Positions 6,673-12,644 of a stretch of 12,644 nucleotides of DNA are shown piece after piece. The notes under the pieces were generated by a model, which had not been told where the DNA came from, made no database searches, and saw only the letters and a program-made list of their open reading frames with translations. The position numbers and the translations under genes were made by a program. Positions within the stretch are counted from its first letter, which is position 1. Each line of letters starts with the position of its first letter. The DNA comes from an uncultured Lachnospira sp. (GTDB lineage: Bacteria; Bacillota; Clostridia; Lachnospirales; Lachnospiraceae): positions 1-12,644 of the forward strand of contig CAMZGB010000022.1 in the NCBI GenBank assembly GCA_947306285.1, written 5' to 3'.

Positions 6673-9498
6673 TTAATCCTGTACCCCATCACTAGAGCTC
6701 TCAGTCTTAACACGTTTATTAATATCTTTGTTATCAATTTCGCCGTAAATATACTGCAATACATTCTTAGCCAATTCAGCAGAATCGTGAGATGAATTTC
6801 CATATGGAATAACTGCTGTACAAGTATATTTTGGATTTTTATATGGAGCGTATGCCAAGAATAAGGCATGGTCATTTCTCTTCTTATTCTCCTGCGCTGT
6901 TCCAGATTTGCCGGCAATTTTGATTTTTGTATCTTTAAAGTATTTTGTTACTGTACCGTCTGTTACAACTTTTCTCATGCCTCGTGTAACAGCATCCCAT
7001 GTAGATGACTGTCCGCCAACATGATTCTTACTTACAGCTTTATTTTTTGAAACAGTTTTGCCATTTGATGATGCTATTCTATTTATAAGTGAAAGCTTAT
7101 AGTTTGTACCACCATTAGCAAGCGTCGAAATATATCTTGATAATTGAACAGGTGCATATGCGTTACTACCCTGTCCAATCGCTGAATGCACTGAAGATTC
7201 TGTCGAGAAATGAGGTTTCGATTCAGTAATCTCAACACCAGACTTCATATTAAGACCAAGTTTTGTTGCATATTTCTCTAGTTTATCAAGACCAATAGTA
7301 CTGTCGTACTTGCCATTAATCTTACCAAGTCTATAACCCATTTCGAAGAAGAAATAGTTACACGATTGTGCAATTGCTTCAACAATATTTATTTTTCCGT
7401 GGACATGTGGATAATACCAACACTTTGGTGATGGTTTAATCTTCTTAAACTTTCCTTTTGCGTTTATTATCTCAGTTGTTCCAACTTTTTCGTTTTCTAA
7501 TGCTGTGAACGATGTAATCATCTTAAATGTAGAACCAGGAGCTGTTAAACCTTGAGTTGCTCTGTTATACAATGGATCAGATTTATCATCTACTAATTTA
7601 GCCCAATATTGAGGATCAACTGAACCGGACAACATATTATTATCGTAACTTGGGTATGTTACTAATGCTTTGACTTGTCCATTGTTTGGATCCGTCACCA
7701 CAACAGAACCTGAACATGGGTCTAGTGCAATTTGAGCCGGTGTAATTTTCAATTCTTTAATTTGTTTTTTAATAAACTTATATGCAACATATGAATCATG
7801 AGATTCTAATCTATGATACATACTCTTGTTCATATCAAAAACGTCTTGATCATAGAGAAGCAATAATATTTCACACGCATTTATTGTGTTGTCTGCTACT
7901 CTATATTGAATTACTTTCTTTCCGAAAGTTTCATCTTTTCTAAATGTATTAATAATATAATCAACTAATACATCGAATGTCTCATCTGTTGATAAGTATT
8001 CTTCATTTACTTTTAAAGCCTCAACATTTATCCAATTATTTCTAATAGCTTCATACAAGAATTTATTAGTTGAAGTTTTTCCAGCAACATATTTTTGATA
8101 CACATTGTTTTCGGTATCAATACTTGAAGTTAGTAAGACGCCATTGTTCTTAAGCATATCGTAAATGTAATCATTATAATCTTGATATTCTTCATTTAAG
8201 TCTTTGTATTTTGGCGCATTATTATCATTTAATTGTCTTCTTAACTTCTTTAGTGTTTTATTTAGAGAAGATTTATATTCTTTATAAAATTCTTTTTCAT
8301 TATCACTTGATTTAGAATTAATATTCGGAATTGAAACAACATTGTTTGTAATTAGCTGAGAAATAACTTTTTTAGCTGGAATCAAATGAATCTTTGCATC
8401 GTCATCATCTTCCTTCTCTTTTACATCATGATTAACAATCTCTGACAATAGAATTGAAGCAATTTTTTTCTCAAGTAACTTATATGCTGATTTTTGTAAT
8501 TTACTATCAATAGATAGATATACATCATTTCCCGCAGTACTATCTTTTTTAGAAATTGTGCTTAGTATTTTTCCGGTACTATCAACAAAGATTTTCTTTT
8601 CGCCACGCTTACCTTGTAATTCCTTCTCTTCTGTTGCCTCTATACCTGCCTTACCAATCAAGTCAGAAGTTACATAATCAAATCCTTTTTCGTTTTGTTC
8701 TTCTAACTCCTCTGGAGAAATAGTTCCTGTATATCCGATAATCGGAGCAAAATATACACTATCTTTATAGCGTCTAATGTTTCTTTCTTCTACTCCCACC
8801 CCAGGAATATCAGATTTGTTTTCATTGATAGCAACCATAGTTTCGTTACTAATATTTTTAGAAATGACTACTGATACATACTTCTGATATGAATTCAAAT
8901 AAACGTTATATCTGATGGACATAACTTTTAAGAGCATATCGAAATCATCATAATCTTTTATCTCAAATAGATCATTCTTTAAATAATAAAACATTTCTGG
9001 TGGTGTCGCTTGAGCATAATCAACACCATCTCTTTCGGTGTCCTCGCCAAAAAGGTTTCGAATAAATAATTTCTTTTGTGATTCAGAACTAAAATTGTAT
9101 TTAAGGTTTCCATATTGATCTTTAACAATTGGGAAATCAACAACAATTTTATCTCCACATTTTTCAATAATTCTTATAGCTTTATCAGCAATATCATTTA
9201 ATTTTTGATTCTTTGTATCATCAGACTCAATTGTATCTTCGAATGTCGCAACATAAGCTAATGTGTCATATGCCAACAATCTTCCTTTACTGTCATATAT
9301 GTTTCCTCTAGTACCAGGTGAGTATACTGTTTTTTCAGCCTTTTGAATATATGTGCTCATGTAATAGTTTTCATTAACTATTTGAAGATCAAATATTCTA
9401 AAAATAAGCGTAGCAAAAAGTGCCACTACAAGTAGGCACACAATAAAGATTCTTGATTTAAGAACTTTTAATATGTTGTAGAGAAAATCACTGATCAA
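6673..9498 (-). CDS. mrdA: Penicillin-binding protein 2 (class B transpeptidase of the elongasome), with large insertion
   Basis: PBP2 cross-links new peptidoglycan made by RodA on the outer face of the membrane. The 941-residue product far exceeds the usual 600-700. A short cytoplasmic tail precedes a transmembrane helix (16-38). The PBP dimerisation domain covers about 55-310 (TRGNIYDSKGRLLAY at 63-77; GKAGIEATEEKELQGKRG at 282-299). The transpeptidase domain starts at VYLSIDSKLQKSAYKLLEKK (326-345), is interrupted by an insertion at about 346-592, and resumes at CSGSVVVTDPNNGQVKALV. Active-site motifs are STFK (656-659, Ser656 nucleophile), SCN (712-714) and KSGT (864-867). The start is TTG at 9498: an in-frame TAA lies two codons upstream, and the next ATG is codon 47, beyond the membrane helix. 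The gene overlaps mreD by 11 nt, suggesting coupled translation. The family is certain, and the neighbours support PBP2 over a division PBP. Confidence 0.95.
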   Translation of the reverse strand: MISDFLYNILKVLKSRIFIVCLLVVALFATLIFRIFDLQIVNENYYMSTYIQKAEKTVYSPGTRGNIYDSKGRLLAYDTLAYVATFEDTIESDDTKNQKLNDIADKAIRIIEKCGDKIVVDFPIVKDQYGNLKYNFSSESQKKLFIRNLFGEDTERDGVDYAQATPPEMFYYLKNDLFEIKDYDDFDMLLKVMSIRYNVYLNSYQKYVSVVISKNISNETMVAINENKSDIPGVGVEERNIRRYKDSVYFAPIIGYTGTISPEELEEQNEKGFDYVTSDLIGKAGIEATEEKELQGKRGEKKIFVDSTGKILSTISKKDSTAGNDVYLSIDSKLQKSAYKLLEKKIASILLSEIVNHDVKEKEDDDDAKIHLIPAKKVISQLITNNVVSIPNINSKSSDNEKEFYKEYKSSLNKTLKKLRRQLNDNNAPKYKDLNEEYQDYNDYIYDMLKNNGVLLTSSIDTENNVYQKYVAGKTSTNKFLYEAIRNNWINVEALKVNEEYLSTDETFDVLVDYIINTFRKDETFGKKVIQYRVADNTINACEILLLLYDQDVFDMNKSMYHRLESHDSYVAYKFIKKQIKELKITPAQIALDPCSGSVVVTDPNNGQVKALVTYPSYDNNMLSGSVDPQYWAKLVDDKSDPLYNRATQGLTAPGSTFKMITSFTALENEKVGTTEIINAKGKFKKIKPSPKCWYYPHVHGKINIVEAIAQSCNYFFFEMGYRLGKINGKYDSTIGLDKLEKYATKLGLNMKSGVEITESKPHFSTESSVHSAIGQGSNAYAPVQLSRYISTLANGGTNYKLSLINRIASSNGKTVSKNKAVSKNHVGGQSSTWDAVTRGMRKVVTDGTVTKYFKDTKIKIAGKSGTAQENKKRNDHALFLAYAPYKNPKYTCTAVIPYGNSSHDSAELAKNVLQYIYGEIDNKDINKRVKTESSSDGVQD

Positions 9499-10021
9499 AG
9501 TTTAAACTACGCTCCTCTTCTGTCATAAATACTTTTTCATTTAGTTTATAAAACAATTTAAATGTTAAAAACATAATAAATGTTGTAATTACTATTTCTG
9601 GGAAAATAATTTTCCAAAAATAATATGGGAAATCTTGTTTATTTCTTAGTAGAAATCTGAAAATATAAAGTGCAAGATTATAAATGAAATCATTGCAAGC
9701 TACTAATACTAAAGGCATCAAAACATTTTCACTATAAAATAGTCTCTTCAATGTACCACTGAAGAAACCACAAATCATATAAAGAAATGCATAAAGGCCT
9801 ATTATATCACCGTACATAAAATCTACTAGGAATCCACACAAAAGACCTATTACACATCCATAATTGGAACCGCGCATAAAACCAAAAATACAAGCAACAA
9901 TTAATAGTAAATTTGGAGTTGCGACAATTTCACTATTCTGTTTTGACCAAACAGTCTGAATAATAAAAGCAAGTAAAATAATTGCAATTATTATTAGAAC
10001 TTTAATTATCTTTTTCTTCAT
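9488..10021 (-). CDS. mreD: Rod shape-determining protein MreD
   Basis: MreD is a polytopic membrane component of the elongasome that interacts with MreC. The 177-residue product matches the family and is almost wholly hydrophobic, with about five or six membrane segments near 7-25, 36-50, 54-70, 72-90, 100-123 and 138-158. The PNLLLIVACIFGFMRGSNYG stretch (36-55), followed by GLLCGFLVDFMYGDIIGLYA (59-78), is the typical MreD pattern of spaced glycines with Asp67. The family is poorly conserved, so position between mreC and mrdA is part of the call. The ATG at 10021 shares its A with the mreC stop (TAATG), a classic stop-restart coupling. The charged C-terminal tail (EEERSLNFDQ) overlaps the mrdA start. 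Confidence 0.93.
   Translation of the reverse strand: MKKKIIKVLIIIAIILLAFIIQTVWSKQNSEIVATPNLLLIVACIFGFMRGSNYGCVIGLLCGFLVDFMYGDIIGLYAFLYMICGFFSGTLKRLFYSENVLMPLVLVACNDFIYNLALYIFRFLLRNKQDFPYYFWKIIFPEIVITTFIMFLTFKLFYKLNEKVFMTEEERSLNFDQ
9512..9517 (-). promoter_or_regulatory. Shine-Dalgarno candidate for mrdA with long spacing
   Basis: GAGGAG lies inside the end of mreD, 13 nt before the TTG start of mrdA, which is longer than the usual 5-9 nt. With a non-ATG start and an 11-nt overlap with mreD, this suggests modest initiation that relies on ribosomes finishing mreD. Confidence 0.5.
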
Positions 10022-10872
10022 TAATCTTTAAGTTCTTCTTTCGTTGTTTTAATAACTAGAACTTCATTTATGTGCTGAAAGTCTACAACAGGAATAATTG
10101 TTCCAGACTTTGTTAACTTGTTTGAATCTTTCTTTACTTTGTTTAGATATCCAACTAGTATTCCTGGCACAAACTTATCACTAATCTGTGATGTAGTTAC
10201 CATGTCACCCTCAGACACTTTAGCGGCTGAATTGATGCCGGTAATATTCATAACACCTTCATCCATAAGTTTTAAATCACCACTTACAATACCTGTATCA
10301 GATGTGCTGGCAAATGAAACTGAAACACTACTCTCGTCATCGATAATAGATCTTACTTTTGCGTAATTCTTACCAACATCGAAAACAATACCAACTAATC
10401 CACCATCACTTATGACATTCATATCTTTTTTTACACCGTCATTGCTACCTCGGTTAATTGTAAAAATATTGAACCAGTTGCCTGTGTCTTTGCCGATGAC
10501 TTGTGCCCCAATCTTCTTATATGCAGAATAATCTTTATCTAACGAATAAAGATTTCTAAGTCTAGTTAATTCATATTTGTTTTGAGAAAGCAAACTATTT
10601 TCAGCAGTTAAATCTGCGTTTTTCTTTTTTAGTTTTGCATTATCATTTTTTAGTTTTCGAATAGACTTTAATAAGTCCGATTTACTATTAAACCATGAAC
10701 CAATTGCATTAACTCCATTTTGCAATGGCACTACTGTGTAACTCACAACTGTTTTTGCAGGCGCAAAGAAACTGCTAATTGTAACTGAAACAATTAAGCA
10801 AGAAACACAAAGCATTGTTAGGATAAAGAGTAATACTTTTGAATTCATTTTACGGTCTGATTGTTTTTTCAT
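10021..10872 (-). CDS. mreC: Rod shape-determining protein MreC
   Basis: MreC is a bitopic elongasome scaffold whose extracytoplasmic part binds and activates PBP2. The 283-residue product is normal in size. It has a basic cytoplasmic N-terminus, a transmembrane helix at about 13-34, a Lys/Leu-rich coiled coil at about 63-108 (heptad-like LLKSIRKLKNDNAKLKKKNA), then the double beta-barrel domain at about 120-277. Family blocks include GAQVIGKDTGNWFNIFTINR (122-141), GSNDGVKKDMNVISDGGLVG (142-161), VRSIIDDESSVSV (173-185), VTTSQISDKFVPGILVG (225-241) and DFQHINEVLV (264-273). The ATG at 10872 has AAGGA (10881-10885) at 8-nt spacing. It follows mreB by 18 nt and overlaps mreD by one base. Confidence 0.96.
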   Translation of the reverse strand: MKKQSDRKMNSKVLLFILTMLCVSCLIVSVTISSFFAPAKTVVSYTVVPLQNGVNAIGSWFNSKSDLLKSIRKLKNDNAKLKKKNADLTAENSLLSQNKYELTRLRNLYSLDKDYSAYKKIGAQVIGKDTGNWFNIFTINRGSNDGVKKDMNVISDGGLVGIVFDVGKNYAKVRSIIDDESSVSVSFASTSDTGIVSGDLKLMDEGVMNITGINSAAKVSEGDMVTTSQISDKFVPGILVGYLNKVKKDSNKLTKSGTIIPVVDFQHINEVLVIKTTKEELKD

Positions 10873-10890
10873 AATATAATTCCTTTTTAA

Positions 10891-11925
10891 TTAGAAAGAG
10901 CTTTCTCTTGGTTCATACATTAAATCTTTGTATTTATTGTCAGATACTATCATTGATAATCCACGAATAACTGTTTGATCTGGATTCTTCACAGTGTTAA
11001 CAATTAATTCTGTATTTTCCTCAATGTATTTATCAAGATTTTTGATTGATGCTGAGCCACCTGTTAAATACACACCAATATCTAGAATATCTTCTTGTAA
11101 TTCAGGTGGTGTACGCTCTAACAAGTTTTTAATAGATTCAATTAGCTCTTCGAAGAAAGATTCAATTGCTTGGTAAACAGTTTCTTTAGAAATTGCCCTC
11201 TCCGAAGGTAATCCAGTAATGGCATTTCTACCATAAACGTAAATCAAATCATCTTCATTGTCTTCTTCCGACTCTTCATACATAGCATCTGCTAATGCAA
11301 TCTTTATCTTTTCAGCTGTTTTTAACCCAATAAAAATGTTGTATCTTTTCTTAACAACCTCAACAATTAACTCATCAATCTTGTTACCGCCAAGATCAAT
11401 CATTTTACTAATAACAATTCCACCATTTGAAATAACAGAAATTTCAGTGGTATCTGAGCCAATGTTCACAATCATATTTCCTCTTGAACTTGTCATATCT
11501 ATTCCAAGCCCAACAGCATCAGCCAAAGGTTTTTCGACAATCTTTATTTCTCTAGCTTTAACATTTGATTTAAAAACAACATCATAAAAAGCCTTCTGCT
11601 GTACTTCTGTAATATCCGCCGGAACGGCTACACAAAATCTTCCTAGCTTGCCACCTCTAGGACCAAGCAATTTTTTATAAAACATTTCAAACAATGTCAT
11701 CATATTGCTAAGATCTGCAATTACACCTGACTTAATAGGAAAATCTACATTGATGTTGTCAGGATTTTTTTCGTACATTTCAAAAGCCTCATCGCCAAAA
11801 GCGAGAACCTCAGTTTTATCTTTTATAGCTATAATATTTTTCTCTGTTGTTATTGTTTTGGAAATGCCATTGTAAATCTTAATATTGTTTGTTCCAAAAT
11901 CAATTCCAAATACACTAAGAGCCAT
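10891..11925 (-). CDS. mreB: MreB-type bacterial actin, divergent in the phosphate-2 motif
   Basis: MreB forms membrane-bound filaments that orient the elongation machinery. I place the start at ATG 11925 (344 residues, MALSVFGIDFGT) because AAAGGA sits 6 nt upstream; the frame could extend to a TTG at 11940, but that would put the Shine-Dalgarno inside the gene. Actin-fold motifs are GIDFGTNNIKIYN (7-19, phosphate 1), AVPADITEVQQKAF (100-113), VEKPLADAVGLG (130-141, connect 1), NIGSDTTEISV (154-164, phosphate 2), GRNAITGLPSERAIS (232-246) and LTGGSASIKNLDKYI (287-301, adenosine). Phosphate 2 normally reads DIGGGTTE in MreB; here the Asp is Asn154 and the glycines are Ser-Asp, while the likely catalytic Glu161 is kept. 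An acidic loop lies at 217-226 (EESEEDNEDD). Position between radC and mreC supports MreB over another paralogue. Confidence 0.94.
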   Translation of the reverse strand: MALSVFGIDFGTNNIKIYNGISKTITTEKNIIAIKDKTEVLAFGDEAFEMYEKNPDNINVDFPIKSGVIADLSNMMTLFEMFYKKLLGPRGGKLGRFCVAVPADITEVQQKAFYDVVFKSNVKAREIKIVEKPLADAVGLGIDMTSSRGNMIVNIGSDTTEISVISNGGIVISKMIDLGGNKIDELIVEVVKKRYNIFIGLKTAEKIKIALADAMYEESEEDNEDDLIYVYGRNAITGLPSERAISKETVYQAIESFFEELIESIKNLLERTPPELQEDILDIGVYLTGGSASIKNLDKYIEENTELIVNTVKNPDQTVIRGLSMIVSDNKYKDLMYEPRESSF

Positions 11926-11931
11926 AATTTT

Positions 11932-11937
11932 TCCTTT
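11932..11937 (-). promoter_or_regulatory. Shine-Dalgarno deciding the mreB start
   Basis: AAAGGA lies 6 nt before the ATG at 11925 and 4 nt beyond the radC stop. It favours this ATG over the upstream in-frame TTG at 11940, which has no ribosome binding site and would begin directly after the radC stop codon. Confidence 0.8.
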
Positions 11938-11940
11938 CAA

Positions 11941-12627
11941 CTAAAAATCTATATTAGATTCCACAAAACTTGTGTAACATCTATCTCCTATAATTATATG
12001 ATCGAGTAAATTCAAACCTACCAACAGGCATGCTTTCTTTAACTTCTTTGTCGAAGTAATATCAGCCGTACTAGGGCTTGGGTCACCACTTGGATGATTG
12101 TGTAACAGAATTATGCTAACTGCATCGCACTTAAGCGCTTCTATTAGGATTTCTCTGTTACATAAGAATGATTGATTGATGCTTCCTTTTGAAATGATTT
12201 TATCTTTAATCATATTGCATTTTGAATCGACAAAAATCACAACTAGTTGTTCTTGTTCAAGATGTCTCATCTGTTCCATATAATAATTTGCGATACTTGA
12301 TGGGACATTCATCTTCAAAGAATGAGAAGCCCTCTCTAAGGAAATTCTTCGGGTTAGTTCCCCGATACAAAGGATTTGAACTGCTTTAGCATTTCCAACT
12401 CCTTTTATCCTTAGCAACTCTTCTTTTGTAAGATGCATGATCGACAAAATGTTTCTGGATGCATCCGACCGAATGATGTTATTGGCTAAATCATATGCGC
12501 TCAAACCGTTCGTACCAGTTCTTAAAATTGCTGATAAAAGTTCAGCATCTGATAGATGGTTTGCACCATATTTTAAGCACTTTTCATAAGGTCTTTCAAC
12601 TTCTGGTAAATCTTTAATTCTATTCAT
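11941..12627 (-). CDS. radC: RadC family JAMM/MPN protein
   Basis: RadC proteins are called DNA repair proteins for historical reasons; their molecular function is not settled. The 228-residue product is complete. Its N-terminal half is helical with a helix-hairpin-helix-like DNA-binding segment LLRIKGVGNAKAVQILCIGE (71-90). The C-terminal JAMM metalloprotease-fold domain spans about 105-226. It contains the metal motif HNHPSGDPSPSTAD (176-189), which fits H-x-H-x7-S-x2-D with His176, His178, Ser186 and Asp189, and an upstream acidic residue near EQEQL (124-128). All metal-binding positions are therefore intact. The start is ATG 12627, preceded by GGAGG at 5-nt spacing; a longer frame from GTG 12639 would overlap that site. 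radC upstream of mreBCD is a conserved order in Bacillota. Its promoter lies outside the window. Confidence 0.94.
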   Translation of the reverse strand: MNRIKDLPEVERPYEKCLKYGANHLSDAELLSAILRTGTNGLSAYDLANNIIRSDASRNILSIMHLTKEELLRIKGVGNAKAVQILCIGELTRRISLERASHSLKMNVPSSIANYYMEQMRHLEQEQLVVIFVDSKCNMIKDKIISKGSINQSFLCNREILIEALKCDAVSIILLHNHPSGDPSPSTADITSTKKLKKACLLVGLNLLDHIIIGDRCYTSFVESNIDF

Positions 12628-12632
12628 TTGAA

Positions 12633-12637
12633 CCTCC
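12633..12637 (-). promoter_or_regulatory. Shine-Dalgarno deciding the radC start
   Basis: GGAGG lies 5 nt before ATG 12627. The alternative in-frame GTG at 12639 overlaps this site and has only five bases of visible upstream sequence, so the ATG is preferred. Confidence 0.8.
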
Positions 12638-12644
12638 ACTCTCT

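Noticed and set aside
11258..11587. Plus-strand open frame of 109 codons antisense to mreB
   Set aside because: It lies wholly inside a well-supported gene, has no ribosome binding site, and its Ser/Ile-rich composition is typical of an antisense shadow.
11926..11940. TTG start extending MreB by five residues
   Set aside because: The extension contains the AAAGGA ribosome binding site of the downstream ATG, and the protein begins normally at that ATG.
12628..12639. GTG start extending RadC by four residues
   Set aside because: The GTG overlaps the GGAGG site that serves ATG 12627.
1..12644. Mobile elements, CRISPR arrays, tRNA or rRNA genes, phage genes and defence systems
   Set aside because: No transposase, direct-repeat array, RNA-gene signature or defence domain was seen; the region is continuous core-gene sequence with uniform composition and no gene-free stretch longer than 67 nt.

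Overview
The window is a stretch of low-GC (about one third G+C by eye), tightly packed chromosome with every supported gene on the minus strand. It reads as an ordinary core cell-envelope region of a member of the Bacillota, most likely class Clostridia and plausibly Lachnospirales. The evidence is gene content and order: radC-mreBCD-PBP2-rodA, then a HlyD-like protein, a YggS/PLPBP protein and SepF, then lspA next to an RluA-family pseudouridine synthase. Other support comes from purine-rich Shine-Dalgarno sites and the long, insertion-bearing PBP2. I see no mobile element, CRISPR array, tRNA, rRNA or phage signature.

In transcription order (high to low coordinates) the first block is radC (DNA repair-associated JAMM protein) followed by the elongasome genes mreB, mreC, mreD, mrdA (PBP2) and rodA. 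Spacing is 0-18 nt, mreC/mreD share one base and mreD/mrdA overlap by 11 nt, so this looks like one operon. Its products would form the rod complex: the MreB filament, the MreC/MreD membrane scaffold, the RodA glycan polymerase and its partner transpeptidase PBP2. After a 67-nt gap comes a small P-loop ATPase of unknown function, closed by a hairpin that resembles an intrinsic terminator.

The second block is a membrane-anchored HlyD-like adaptor with no transporter beside it, yggS (PLP homeostasis protein) and sepF (FtsZ membrane anchor). It also ends in a terminator-like hairpin. The third block is aroB (shikimate pathway), lspA (lipoprotein signal peptidase) and the 5' part of an rluD/ylyB-type gene that runs off the left edge.

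No grossly novel system is evident. The points most worth following are: (1) a roughly 245-residue insertion in the PBP2 transpeptidase domain, plus a Cys/His arrangement around its SxN motif that could bind zinc; (2) a divergent phosphate-2 motif in MreB; (3) the uncharacterised P-loop ATPase and HlyD-like protein lying between elongation and division genes; (4) two hairpins placed directly against the Shine-Dalgarno sites of the next genes; and (5) a gene order lacking minCDE and divIVA/ylmH, with aroB after sepF. Translation starts of mreB and radC are placed here at internal ATG codons rather than at the longest possible frame.
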